A stretch of DNA of 64,000 nt, from contig JAFYOS010000018.1 of the NCBI GenBank assembly GCA_017560125.1, positions 186,001-250,000 of the forward strand, read 5' to 3'. This DNA is from Bacteroidaceae bacterium (GTDB lineage: Bacteria; Bacteroidota; Bacteroidia; Bacteroidales; Bacteroidaceae). Both the position numbers and the translations under genes were made by a program. Below the pieces are notes generated by a model. The model saw only the letters and a program-made list of their open reading frames with translations, was not told where the DNA came from and did no database searches. Positions 43,819-53,493 of the stretch are shown in pieces. Position 1 is the first letter of the stretch, and every line of letters starts with the position of its first letter.

Positions 43819-45906
43819 TTATTTAATCTCCATTTGGAATGTGCTTGCGGGCAGCGAGTCGCCGTTGATGAGGTTGGCGGTGGTGTAGGGTTGCCAACCG
43901 TAGCGTATGCGGGCCGGCGCTTTCACCTGTTTACATTTTATATATATGCAACCATCCTTTATTTCGGCAGTAGCGGGGTGGTAGAGCCCCTGTGCCTCGG
44001 CGAGCTCGAATGTGCGGGGCGCCTCACCGTCGCTTGTGGTGAGCCCCTGCGCGTTGTCCAGCTTCAGACACACCGTGCCACGTGCGTCGCACTGTGCAGC
44101 TTTTGCCGTTGGCCCTTCGGGGACGATATTTTTGTAGCCATATGTGCCGTAAAGTGCCTGTCGGGCAAGGCGTTGGCCTATGGGCTGCTTCTCCTTGGGG
44201 TGAACATCGTATGGGTTGCCGTGGTCGGACGATACGGCCATGGCGCATTTTTCGTGGGCGAGCGCCAGGCGCCTTTGTGCATCGCGGAAATGGGGCCACG
44301 ATGGGCGGTTAAGGCTCGACAACTGAACGAAATAGAAGGGCAACTCGTCGTTCCACGCCTCGCGCCAGCTTTGCAGCATGGCGCCAAAGAGTGCTTCGTA
44401 GGCCTCTACGTTGTGCGCGTTCGATTCGCCCTGATACCATATGGCGCCACGCACAGGGTAGCCGGCGATGGGGGCAATGCCCGTTTCGAACAGGTAGCAC
44501 GGCTCGTAGGGGTGGCGTTGCAGGCGGTTCTTGCTGTTGGCAATGTTTTGCGAGGCGCGTTGCCTTACCCATGGCTGTATGAAATCGTTCGCACGCCAAT
44601 TGTATAGGATATCAACAAGGTAGGGGTGGTGCTCGAGCGTGCGGCGGTCGATGAACGACTCGGCAGGGGCGCCGCCAACGGCATTGCATATAAGGCCTAT
44701 GGGCACCTGTAGCGAATCGGCGAGCATGGCGCCAAAGTGATAGGCCACAGCCGAAAAATCGGCGGCGTTCTCGGGTGTCAGCTCTTGCCATGCGGTGGGC
44801 TTGTAGTAGTCGTGACGGTTGAGCTTTACGAGGTCGATGGAATCCCATGCAACGGGGTTGGTTATTACGCGGGGCTTCATGTCGTATATGCGTATGCCGC
44901 GCCCTTTGGTCGATGCTATATGCTTTTGTGCTGCTGTGCCCTCCTTCAGCATGAAGGCCATGTTCGATTGTCCCGAGCAGAGCCACACCTCGCCCACGGC
45001 TATATTTTCGAATGTAACGACTTTGCCCTCGCTCTTCACTTCGAGCACCAATCCTTCGCCGCGGCTCAGTGGGGCGAATTCCATCTGCCATTTGCCGTCG
45101 GGCAGGGCTCGTGTGCTCCTTTTCTCTTTCCCGAGGCGGGCGGTGACCTTTGCGCCGGCGTTGGCTGTTCCTTTGAGCAGGAACGGCTTGTCGCGCTGTA
45201 TTATCATGTTGTTGCCATAGATGGCCGGCAGCGACAGGCCGCCGTATTCTCCGGTAATGGCGCTGTAAACGGTCTTTGCAATTATTCCCGCGCCCTCCTC
45301 GTTGGGGTGAAGCGCATCGGCAAAAAGGTCGGGGCGGTCGTACAGCGGGCTGTGAAGGTCAATGAGCCCTGTGCCGGCAATGGCTGCCGTTTCTTCTATG
45401 GCTTGCTGAATCTGTGCGTGCCAGTCGCGTGTGCCCGATTTGAAGCGCGGGTGGGCGTTGAAGATGGGTGTCATGCGGCATATCCATATTTCGACCTTGG
45501 GGCTTACGGCGCGCAGGGTATCTATCAGTGCCAGGTAGTCGGGGATGAATTCGTCGCGATAGTCGGGCCAGTTGCGTGGGTCGGTGTCGTTGAGCCCCAA
45601 GTGTATTATCGCAAGGTCGGGAGCAAATTCGAGCGCCGCCTCATATTCGGCCTGCTTGTTATAGGGGCGATGTCCCTTGCGCAGCAGCGTGGCACCCGAT
45701 TTTCCAAAATTCCTTACATCGTATTTTTCGCCAAGCATTGTGCCTAGTTGTGCGGGGTACGAGGTGGCTGCCGCGTTAGCATGTCCGTAGCCGTAGGTCA
45801 CGCTGTTGCCTATGCACGCGACCTTTTTCCTCTGCTCGCCGGCAAACGTAGCTGCGACGGTGAATAGCAGTAATATGCCGAGCATTACAATCTTTTTATA
45901 TATCAT
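43819..45906 (-). CDS. two-domain esterase: SGNH hydrolase fused to sialate O-acetylesterase-like domain
   Basis: 695 residues with signal peptide MIYKKIVMLGILLLFTVAAT. Domain 1 (about 25-215) is SGNH/GDSL: ACIGNSVTYGYGH, HLGLNDTD and FADALHPNEEGAG. Domain 2 (about 220-695) is SASA-like: LPAIYGNNMIIQRD, CSGQSNMAFML, IWYQGESNAHN and VSSDHGNPYDVHP. Both domains keep a Ser nucleophile and a His. Two esterase activities on one chain may strip different acetyl positions. It is the first gene of the operon with GH123 and ABM. Confidence 0.85.
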   Translation of the reverse strand: MIYKKIVMLGILLLFTVAATFAGEQRKKVACIGNSVTYGYGHANAAATSYPAQLGTMLGEKYDVRNFGKSGATLLRKGHRPYNKQAEYEAALEFAPDLAIIHLGLNDTDPRNWPDYRDEFIPDYLALIDTLRAVSPKVEIWICRMTPIFNAHPRFKSGTRDWHAQIQQAIEETAAIAGTGLIDLHSPLYDRPDLFADALHPNEEGAGIIAKTVYSAITGEYGGLSLPAIYGNNMIIQRDKPFLLKGTANAGAKVTARLGKEKRSTRALPDGKWQMEFAPLSRGEGLVLEVKSEGKVVTFENIAVGEVWLCSGQSNMAFMLKEGTAAQKHIASTKGRGIRIYDMKPRVITNPVAWDSIDLVKLNRHDYYKPTAWQELTPENAADFSAVAYHFGAMLADSLQVPIGLICNAVGGAPAESFIDRRTLEHHPYLVDILYNWRANDFIQPWVRQRASQNIANSKNRLQRHPYEPCYLFETGIAPIAGYPVRGAIWYQGESNAHNVEAYEALFGAMLQSWREAWNDELPFYFVQLSSLNRPSWPHFRDAQRRLALAHEKCAMAVSSDHGNPYDVHPKEKQPIGQRLARQALYGTYGYKNIVPEGPTAKAAQCDARGTVCLKLDNAQGLTTSDGEAPRTFELAEAQGLYHPATAEIKDGCIYIKCKQVKAPARIRYGWQPYTTANLINGDSLPASTFQMEIK

Positions 45907-45931
45907 ACTTGGGCCTTTAGGATTGATTTTC

Positions 45932-45939
45932 CAAAAGTA
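45932..45939 (-). promoter_or_regulatory. -7 promoter element of the two-domain esterase operon
   Basis: The minus strand reads TACTTTTG about 27 nt before the ATG at 45906. The upstream sequence is T/A-rich without a clear -33. Confidence 0.5.
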
Positions 45940-46010
45940 GCAATTTTTTTAATAAGATACCATATGTGGCGAAATATTTTCGGGGCGATGTCCGTGCGGG
46001 CTCCATAACA

Positions 46011-46046
46011 AAAAAACTCCTGCCACCCGAAATGGGGCGGCAGGAG
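46011..46046 (-). terminator. terminator of the LRR protein gene
   Basis: A GC-rich stem (about 46017-46028 with 46034-46046) is followed on the minus strand by seven T. Confidence 0.85.
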
Positions 46047-46068
46047 CCTATGGTGTGTGTATCAATGG

Positions 46069-48057
46069 TTACATTCTTATTTTCATAGCCTTGTTGCCGA
46101 TGCGAACGATGTAGATACCCTTGTCGAGCGCTATCTTCTCTCCGTCGTAGTTGGCCACATTCTCTACCGGCAGGCCGGTGATGTCGTAAACGGTTATTGT
46201 GGCACCCTGTGCGTTGGTGAACTGTATGCCGTCGGCTGCAATCTCTATGGCGGGGCTCTCAGCCTCTATGTCGTTGATGGCTGTAAGCTCGTGCTCCTCT
46301 ATCTTGGTGAATTTGCCCCATATCGGGTGGGCCTTGTAGGCGTCGATGGTTCCCTTGGGCACGTAGAGGGTAGAGATGCTGTAGTGCGAGCTGCTTGAAT
46401 GGAGTCCGCTGGTCGCTGTGGGAGGTGTCTCGCACAGCATGTATATGCCGGTTATTGCGGTGCAGTTGTAGAATGCTAGGTCGCCAACGCTTTTGGTCTT
46501 GCTGCCTATGGTTACATCCTTCAGCTTGGTGCAGCCTTGCACTACATAGGCGCTTATGGCGGTAAGGCTCTCGGGGAAGACGATGCTTGTTATGTTTTTG
46601 CAATCTTTGAAAGCGTAGTTTCCTATCGATTCCAAACCTTCGGGCAACGATGGGTTGTTCAGCACCGAACAACCGCTGAATACATAGTCGCCAATGCTTT
46701 TGATGTTTTTGCCTATTGCTACGTTCTCGAGTGCGGTGCAGTTCTGGAATGCGTTTTTGCCGATATGCTCAAGGCTTTCGGGCAGTGTAATGTTTTTCAT
46801 TTCCTTGCATCCTCTGAAGGCGTAGATGCCTATATTCTCGAGCCCCTCGGGCAGGGTAATCGATTTCAGGTTGGTGAAACCGTCGAATGCATAGCCGGCA
46901 ATGGCCTTGGTGCCCTCTTTCACGCTTATCTGCTCGTTTGCGGGCATGGTGCCTTTGTAGCCATATAACAGCTCGTTCATGTAGAGCACTCCTGCGGGCT
47001 GGCAATCGTACCATGCGGTGTTGTGGAATGCTTCATCGCCCATGGCTACATCGTTGCTCAGCATGGTGATGTACTCCAGGCAATAGCACTCGTAAAAGGC
47101 CTGCTTGCCAATGCTTTTTACGCCGGCGCCTATTGTCAGCTCACCCAGGCTGCTGCACTGCTTGAATGCGCCGTCGCCAATGCTCTCCAAACCATCGGGG
47201 AAGACGATGTCCTCTACGCTGCTGCACTCCTGGAAGGCATACTTGCCGATGCTTTTAAGGCCGGCGCCCAATGTAAGTTCCTCCATGCTGAAGCAGTACT
47301 GGAATGCGTAATTGCCTATGGTTGTCACAGCGTCGGGGATGACGATGCTCTCGAGGTTGCTGCAATCCTTGAATGCGTTGTCGCCAATGGCGGTTACGCT
47401 CTCGGGGATGGTGACCCCAAGGATATATTCCGAATTTGTGTTCGTTTTCGAAAATGCACCACCGCTGATGCTTGTTGTACCTTCGGCAATCACAAATGTG
47501 GTGTCTTTCTCCAGTTGGCCTTTGTAGCGATAGAGGATGCTGCCCATATAGAGCAATCCATCGGGCTGGCCCTTGTACCACTCGGTGTAGTCGAATGCGC
47601 CGTTGCCAAGGTATGTGACGTTGGCAAACGAGCAATTTATGGTGCTGAGCGCGGTGCAGCCGTTGAAGGCATTCTCGCTGATGGTTGTTACGCTCTCGGG
47701 GATTGTAATAGAGGTAATCTTTGTTGCGTTCAGGAATGCTGTGCTACCAATAGTGGTGACAGTATTGGGGATGGTGACGCTGGTCAGGTCGGTACATGCG
47801 TTGAAGGCTGCACCACCTATTCCGGTTACGGTGTATGTTATTCCATCGTAGGTTACGGTCGATGGGATGACAATGTCACCCGAATATCTTTGTCCTGTAC
47901 CGAAAAGGATGTTTAGGTCGTAGCCGACATCAACGGTAGCTTCGCTCTCCGAGGTGATGTTATAGAATATTCCATCCACATTGAAGCTTTGTGCATTTGT
48001 GGTTGCATGGCACAATAGCAGTGCTGTCACAACCAATAGTTTTCTAAGGTTTTTCAT
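46069..48057 (-). CDS. BspA-like leucine-rich repeat surface protein with C-terminal sorting-type tail
   Basis: 662 residues from the ATG at 48057 (MKNLRKLLVVTALLLCHATT). An upstream in-frame extension is rejected because the promoter lies inside it. More than a dozen 23-residue LRR_5 units follow the pattern LTSVTIPNTVTTIGSTAFLN. The repeats run to about residue 560. The C-terminus (TVYDITGLPVENV and GIYIVRIGNKAMKIRM) resembles the T9SS-type C-terminal sorting domain. BspA-like proteins bind host matrix proteins or other cells. Confidence 0.85.
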   Translation of the reverse strand: MKNLRKLLVVTALLLCHATTNAQSFNVDGIFYNITSESEATVDVGYDLNILFGTGQRYSGDIVIPSTVTYDGITYTVTGIGGAAFNACTDLTSVTIPNTVTTIGSTAFLNATKITSITIPESVTTISENAFNGCTALSTINCSFANVTYLGNGAFDYTEWYKGQPDGLLYMGSILYRYKGQLEKDTTFVIAEGTTSISGGAFSKTNTNSEYILGVTIPESVTAIGDNAFKDCSNLESIVIPDAVTTIGNYAFQYCFSMEELTLGAGLKSIGKYAFQECSSVEDIVFPDGLESIGDGAFKQCSSLGELTIGAGVKSIGKQAFYECYCLEYITMLSNDVAMGDEAFHNTAWYDCQPAGVLYMNELLYGYKGTMPANEQISVKEGTKAIAGYAFDGFTNLKSITLPEGLENIGIYAFRGCKEMKNITLPESLEHIGKNAFQNCTALENVAIGKNIKSIGDYVFSGCSVLNNPSLPEGLESIGNYAFKDCKNITSIVFPESLTAISAYVVQGCTKLKDVTIGSKTKSVGDLAFYNCTAITGIYMLCETPPTATSGLHSSSSHYSISTLYVPKGTIDAYKAHPIWGKFTKIEEHELTAINDIEAESPAIEIAADGIQFTNAQGATITVYDITGLPVENVANYDGEKIALDKGIYIVRIGNKAMKIRM

Positions 48058-48095
48058 ATATGTCTGTTGTTTTTTTTGAATAATTAAGAATATCG

Positions 48096-48127
48096 CGAAG
48101 GTAAACGAAATATTTATACAAAGCAAA
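48096..48127 (-). promoter_or_regulatory. promoter of the LRR protein gene
   Basis: The minus strand reads TTTG at 48127-48124, 20 nt, then TACCTTCG at 48103-48096 (one deviation from TAnnTTTG). Confidence 0.6.
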
Positions 48128-48309
48128 CCTGTCGCCGGAAATATGTGTCATTGACGGCGTATATCGGTGGCGCTATGTGACCTATGCTCTTATTTTTACA
48201 GCTTTTTATCCGTAGCCACAAATTTAAGGGTTTTTATCTTTCGTTTTCGGATATAAATGCTTATCTTTCACAATTTTTCCATCATAGGAATTACTTAAAC
48301 AATATAAAT

Positions 48310-51300
48310 ATGAAAAAACAATTACTATTTACACTTGCAACGTTGCTGTGTTGTACCCTTGCGTGGGGACAGTATGTTGCACCCGAAGTAGGGAAGGTCT
48401 ATCGCATTCTCAACGCCGGTAGAAGCTATCACTGCATGGCTGCCAACTACAAGGCGAACATCATCGAGACCATGGCAAAGAGCGACAACGCCTACGACCA
48501 GATGTGGATTCTCGAAAAGGCCGGCAGCAACAGCGTGTACATTAAGAACGGACTTACCGGAAAATATGTGCAGCATGCCTCTTCTATGTCCGAGCTGTTC
48601 AGAATGGCCGACACGCCCAAAGAGTTCTTCATCAAGAACCATGCGAAGGACAAGAATTTCTACAACATTTTTACATCGTCCAGCGGAACACGATGCTTCC
48701 ATGCGAGCCCCTCGAGCCAGTTGGTGGTATGGACTCCCTCTACAACAGAGCCCGAATCTTCGGAATGGGTATTCGAGGATGCAGGCGTGAGCATCGATGT
48801 ACTTACCGAGCAGCAGGAAATCTTCTATGGCAAGCAGCAGGTTATAAACAACACCGACAAGTACAATGCCGTACTTGCCACCATTTTCACCGACCGTTCG
48901 TGCAGTGAGCTCAAGGCTGAGTATGCAGCCATGAGCGACAGTGAGCTTCTTGAGGCCACAAAAGAGCTGCCCGAAGATATGCAAAACATGGCGCTGAAGA
49001 TAAAGAACAGCACATGGGGCAAGCGCGAGAAGGAATTCCGCATCCGCGACTACAAGCCCTATTCCAATGCCGACAAGTGGTATAAAATTCTCCAGACCAA
49101 CCAGTACTCAAGGCTTAATAACCCCACTGGTATCTATGGCAACGGACACGAGCTGTTGTATGTGTTCGTAGAGGGCGAAATTAAAGATGGTGCCTTCCTT
49201 GGCCTCGAGGAGGTGCTCAGCACAAACACAAGCGGCACGCTCGATACACTTAAAGTGGGCCTTAACATCATCCCCGTAAGTTTCAATCTCTCGAGCCTCT
49301 TCGTTCGTTACGATGTGAACACACACGACAGCGGCAAGGTGCTCGCCGACTACCCCGATATCAAGATTCACATCGAGAATGGAGTGGTTAACGGCTACTG
49401 GGACAAGAGCCGTCACACCGACGAGGACTGGCGCGACATTACACGCAACCTTGCCACTCACCCTGTTATTCAGGTGAAGGGCGACCGCAACATCTATCAC
49501 ATGGAGAAGAAGTGGATAACCGCAAGCAACTGCTGCCCCGAAACCATCACCGACGCCATCAACTGGTGGGACGACATGCTCCGCTGGGACCACGAGCTCA
49601 TGGGCTGGGACAAAGGCATATACGGAGTGAAGTTCAACAACCTCCACTGTGCCATCACCCTCGACGACAACAAGACCTACATGGCATCTACGGCCTACCG
49701 CACACAGTACCATGTGAAGCAGATATACAAGATACTCAACTACAACAACCTGATGTCGAACCACGACAACGTGTGGGGCCCCGGACACGAGGTTGGCCAC
49801 TTCAACCAGGCTTCGATAGAGGTTATGGGTACAAGCGAAATTAGCGCCAATTTCTATGCTAACTACACAATGTATAAGATGGGTCGATATATGTCGCGTG
49901 GCGACACCCTTGGCATTCTGTTCAAGGACTACGCCGAGGAGAAGGCATGGCCCACCATCCTGGGCGAGGTGAGAATGAGAATGTGGTGGCAGCTTTACCT
50001 CTACTTCCACATGGCCGGCAACGACACCGAGTTCTATCCCAAATTGTTCACTCTGCTGCGCGCTGACGGCATCGATTCCTCACCCACTCATGTGCAGGGC
50101 AGCAAGGACATCCTTCTCTTTGCCGAAAAATGTTGCGAGGCAGCCAATATGGACCTCACCGATTTCTTCAAGGTGTGGGGATTCTTCCATCCTATGCAGC
50201 AATTGGTAGGTAAGGAGTATACAAACCAGGATCTCACCATCACACAGGCGATGCTCGACAAGACGCTCAAGAAGATGGCTTCGTATAGCCGCAAGGCACC
50301 CGCCATCGAGTTCATTGAGGACCGCATCGAGCCCATCGCACGAACAGACGGTGGCAGTGGCTACAAAACCAAGAGCGTCTATTCGGTAGGTCAGTGTGGC
50401 GACGTGGGTCAATATACATACTACAACCATGAAACCGCGCCCGAAGCCATCGGATACAGCTACACCAAGATTGGTAAAACCATCATCATCGAAAAGGGTA
50501 CCGGTGCAGTGGGCTTCAAGGTATATAACGGCAAAGGCGAGTACAAGGCCCTGTCGAACAAGTACAAATTCACCATCCCCGAGGCGCTTGCTGCCGACCC
50601 CGGCATGAAGATTGTTGCTGCCGAAGGCGATGGCGACGAGGTGGTGCTGAAGCCCTATGCCGAGACAGGAGACGCGGCAGCACTCCAGGCGCTCAAGAAT
50701 GCTCTCACCACCATTGAGTACTACACCAAGCTGATCGATAAGAACGGCGTGAAGGTAGGTTATTACTATGCCGACAAGACTGCCCGCCTTGTGGAACTGA
50801 AGGCCGAGGCACAGGCAGCGGTCGATAACGCCGACCAGAGCGCTCACACCTATGCCGAGTACCTTACACTCATCGACAGCGAGCTGTGCAAGATATACAC
50901 ATCGAATTCGATGGTGAAGATACAGCCTTTGAACTATTACAACCTTACCGTTAAGACCACTTCGCAGAACATGCTCAGCGCCACTGCAACCGCCTTCAAT
51001 GTATCGAAGAGCGGAAGCACAAACAAAAGCAAAAAGTGGATGTTCGAGACCAGCGACGACAGCCTCTATTACATAAAGAACGAGAATGGCTTCTATATAG
51101 AGACCATGCCCAAGGGCGGCACTGCCACTGTAACCACAAACAAGGGTGGCGCCATCAAATTCCGCGTAGTGCCCGTGGAGAACGGCTACTGGTACATGGA
51201 GCAGGATAATGTTCATGGCGCTTGCTTGGCCATTAAGAGCGACAACACCATACAGGGCGATGACTACAGAGAGCAGGAAAGCTGGTGGGGTATAAAGCTC

Positions 51301-52890
51301 GTCGAGGACAACCAGACACCATACGATACCGAGCTGCTGAATGCCACTATTGCGACAGCCGACAGCGTTGTGGCCGATCTGCTCGACGCCTCTGCGCTCG
51401 CCGGTGGCAACTACGTTGTCAACGATGGCATTTATGCCAAAAACCCCGACCTTGTGGCCCTTGCGAAGGTGCTCGTAGCCGAAAACGGCAATGCCAAGAG
51501 TGTGCTCTCGTCGGGAACTACTCAGGACTACGCTTCGGCTGCCAAGACACTTCAGGCAGCGATAGACGCGGTGGTTGCGGCCTACGAAATCATTCCTCAG
51601 TATCCCTCGGCCGACCTCGACAACGGCATCACATGGTACTACATACAGTACAGCGAAAATAATAAGTACGTGGGCGTTGAGCGCAGCACCAAGCGCTATC
51701 TCAACTATCTGATGCACACCGACACCCCGAAAGAGAGTGCCGACGACTACATGCTGTGGGCATTCATCCCCACCGGCAATGCAAACGAGTATTACATATT
51801 CAATGCCGGCAGCGGTTGCGCGGTGTTCGGCGCAAGCAACCTCGAAGCAATGGGTGGCGGCGAGGCGCAGCCCTACACACTGTCGCTCGACACCGCCAAA
51901 TTGGCCTTTACCATCGGCAACGGTGGCAGCTACATCTATGGTTCGGGCAGCTATCCCAAGCTGAGCGCCAAGGCCAACTACTATCGACTGGAGAAGGCAT
52001 TCGTCAGCGACAACGCCATGTTGGCAGCCACAAGCGGCGAGCCCTATGGCCGTAAAATATATGGCAAGCCTGTGACCGACGAGAGCTATGTATATGTGGG
52101 TGGTGCTGCATCGGCGGCATATGTCGATGTTCGCGATAACAGCAACGCTGCGCTCATCGTTGATAAGTGCAAACAGATGTTGTCGGCAACCAACACCATA
52201 TATTACACAAGCCTCGATGCTGCGGCGGCTACAGCCAGCAACGTGGTTGATAAGGATGGCAACTGCAAGCAGTTCGATATGTACTATGGTTCAATATACT
52301 ACGTGCCCGAGCAGTTTACAGCCGCAACGGTGACCTACACCGATGTGAATGCCGAGGCCGACAATGTTCGCCCCATGGCACTTCCCTTCATCCCCACCAA
52401 CGATATCACCGTTGCCCAGCCCAGCCAGTTCGGCAAGATTGATGGCGTGAGCACCCTCACACTCGCCAAGGCCGAATTTGCAGTGAACACACCTATGTTT
52501 GCGGTAGCCAACGGCGGAGCCATCAATGCCACAGCCTCTAACGTCACCATGGCTGTAAGCACCACAGAGGATATGGCAACCGACTACCTGTTGATGTCCT
52601 ACGTGGGCACAAGCTACAAGATTAATACCTACATAAAGGGTGTTAATAAGTATCTGAAGGCTACACAGGCCGGTACATTGGCACCCTTCGAGGTGAACAT
52701 CAAGGCGTTGCCCGGAGCATCTATCAGCGCTACATCCATCGAGCTCTACTACGATGTATCGACAGGCATCGAAGGCATCGAGGCCGAGGATGGCGAAAAA
52801 ATTATCTACGACCTCACTGGCCGCAGAATAGAGAAGATAACCGCTCCCGGTGTATATATCGTTAACAAGAAAAAGGTAATAGTAAAATAG
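48310..52890 (+). CDS. giant M60-family (enhancin-like) mucin-type glycoprotein protease
   Basis: 1526 residues from ATG 48310 (MKKQLLFTLATLLCCTLAWG); two TATCTTTC boxes upstream (48234-48241 and 48262-48269) may be its promoter, which rules out the longer frame. Order: signal peptide, a ricin-like beta-trefoil region (about 28-190), the M60 protease with GPGHEVGHFNQ (His493, Glu494, His497) and Glu510 as probable third ligand, then long beta-rich regions that look like further trefoil units (about 880-1040 and 1095-1280), and a C-terminal tail (YDLTGRRIEK, GVYIVNKKKVIVK) of sorting-domain type. M60 enzymes cleave O-glycosylated mucin backbones. Divergent from the LRR gene. Confidence 0.85.
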   Translation: MKKQLLFTLATLLCCTLAWGQYVAPEVGKVYRILNAGRSYHCMAANYKANIIETMAKSDNAYDQMWILEKAGSNSVYIKNGLTGKYVQHASSMSELFRMADTPKEFFIKNHAKDKNFYNIFTSSSGTRCFHASPSSQLVVWTPSTTEPESSEWVFEDAGVSIDVLTEQQEIFYGKQQVINNTDKYNAVLATIFTDRSCSELKAEYAAMSDSELLEATKELPEDMQNMALKIKNSTWGKREKEFRIRDYKPYSNADKWYKILQTNQYSRLNNPTGIYGNGHELLYVFVEGEIKDGAFLGLEEVLSTNTSGTLDTLKVGLNIIPVSFNLSSLFVRYDVNTHDSGKVLADYPDIKIHIENGVVNGYWDKSRHTDEDWRDITRNLATHPVIQVKGDRNIYHMEKKWITASNCCPETITDAINWWDDMLRWDHELMGWDKGIYGVKFNNLHCAITLDDNKTYMASTAYRTQYHVKQIYKILNYNNLMSNHDNVWGPGHEVGHFNQASIEVMGTSEISANFYANYTMYKMGRYMSRGDTLGILFKDYAEEKAWPTILGEVRMRMWWQLYLYFHMAGNDTEFYPKLFTLLRADGIDSSPTHVQGSKDILLFAEKCCEAANMDLTDFFKVWGFFHPMQQLVGKEYTNQDLTITQAMLDKTLKKMASYSRKAPAIEFIEDRIEPIARTDGGSGYKTKSVYSVGQCGDVGQYTYYNHETAPEAIGYSYTKIGKTIIIEKGTGAVGFKVYNGKGEYKALSNKYKFTIPEALAADPGMKIVAAEGDGDEVVLKPYAETGDAAALQALKNALTTIEYYTKLIDKNGVKVGYYYADKTARLVELKAEAQAAVDNADQSAHTYAEYLTLIDSELCKIYTSNSMVKIQPLNYYNLTVKTTSQNMLSATATAFNVSKSGSTNKSKKWMFETSDDSLYYIKNENGFYIETMPKGGTATVTTNKGGAIKFRVVPVENGYWYMEQDNVHGACLAIKSDNTIQGDDYREQESWWGIKLVEDNQTPYDTELLNATIATADSVVADLLDASALAGGNYVVNDGIYAKNPDLVALAKVLVAENGNAKSVLSSGTTQDYASAAKTLQAAIDAVVAAYEIIPQYPSADLDNGITWYYIQYSENNKYVGVERSTKRYLNYLMHTDTPKESADDYMLWAFIPTGNANEYYIFNAGSGCAVFGASNLEAMGGGEAQPYTLSLDTAKLAFTIGNGGSYIYGSGSYPKLSAKANYYRLEKAFVSDNAMLAATSGEPYGRKIYGKPVTDESYVYVGGAASAAYVDVRDNSNAALIVDKCKQMLSATNTIYYTSLDAAAATASNVVDKDGNCKQFDMYYGSIYYVPEQFTAATVTYTDVNAEADNVRPMALPFIPTNDITVAQPSQFGKIDGVSTLTLAKAEFAVNTPMFAVANGGAINATASNVTMAVSTTEDMATDYLLMSYVGTSYKINTYIKGVNKYLKATQAGTLAPFEVNIKALPGASISATSIELYYDVSTGIEGIEAEDGEKIIYDLTGRRIEKITAPGVYIVNKKKVIVK

Positions 52891-52913
52891 GCCTTTGCCC
52901 CCTCTTGAATATC

Positions 52914-52951
52914 GCTCTCGGTTGCACTTGTGCAGCCGAGAGCTTTTTTTT
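52914..52951 (+). terminator. terminator of the M60 protease gene
   Basis: An 8-bp stem (52914-52921 with 52936-52943) with an inner TGCA pairing is followed by eight T. Confidence 0.88.
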
Positions 52952-53015
52952 GTGCAATCGAGGGATGTTGCGATATATTACTATATGCAATTATTATATT
53001 TTATTCACCGTTCGG

Positions 53016-53044
53016 TTTGTTTGTGAAAAATAATATTATATTTG
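53016..53044 (+). promoter_or_regulatory. promoter of the TRL-like gene
   Basis: TTTG at 53016-53019, 17 nt, then TATATTTG at 53037-53044, about 30 nt before the ATG. Confidence 0.6.
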
Positions 53045-53074
53045 CACCATTAAACCACTATAACGAAAAATACT

Positions 53075-53368
53075 ATGAAAAAGACATTGAAAACATTGGC
53101 GGTGGTTGCTGCATGTGCATTGGCAACCAGTTGCGCAACAGTTGTAACACCCATATCAGCTACATCTAACCCCGTAGGCTCAAAGCGTGGCGTTTCTAAG
53201 AGCACCCTTTACTTGGGTGGTCTTTGGAGCTCACAGGGTGAAACAAACGGCATCGACGCTGCTGCCAAGCAGGCAGGTATCACCAAGATTTCTCACGTAG
53301 ATTCATACATGAAGCACTACTTCCTTGGTGTTATCATCAAGCAGACAATAAAGGTTTACGGTGAATAA
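53075..53368 (+). CDS. TRL-like small lipoprotein
   Basis: 97 residues. The signal peptide and lipobox MKKTLKTLAVVAACALATSC lead to ATVVTPISATSNPVGSKRGV, then GIDAAAKQAGITKISHVDSY. This matches the TRL family of small envelope proteins, named for association with a tRNA locus. It is monocistronic with its own promoter. Function is unknown. Confidence 0.8.
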   Translation: MKKTLKTLAVVAACALATSCATVVTPISATSNPVGSKRGVSKSTLYLGGLWSSQGETNGIDAAAKQAGITKISHVDSYMKHYFLGVIIKQTIKVYGE

Positions 53369-53493
53369 TTGCCCTCCCCCCTGTTGATTTCTTACAGATG
53401 TGAAAGAGACGGTCGTAACAGAAAATCTCTACCAACCTATTCCTGTAAGTATTCTAAAGTATTATATGCCTAATGGCATGATATGATTTAACG

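Noticed and set aside
29118-46046. Classical polysaccharide utilisation locus
   Set aside because: No SusC/SusD pair, hybrid two-component regulator or ECF sigma/anti-sigma pair is visible in the window, so the term was not used as a formal call.
46300-47860. Regularly spaced DNA repeats that could suggest a CRISPR or satellite array
   Set aside because: The period of about 69 bp corresponds to 23-residue LRR units in one open frame, so this is a protein repeat.
50080-51717. 545-codon open frame on the minus strand
   Set aside because: It lies opposite the M60 protease gene and has no recognisable domain; it is a shadow of GC-rich third positions.
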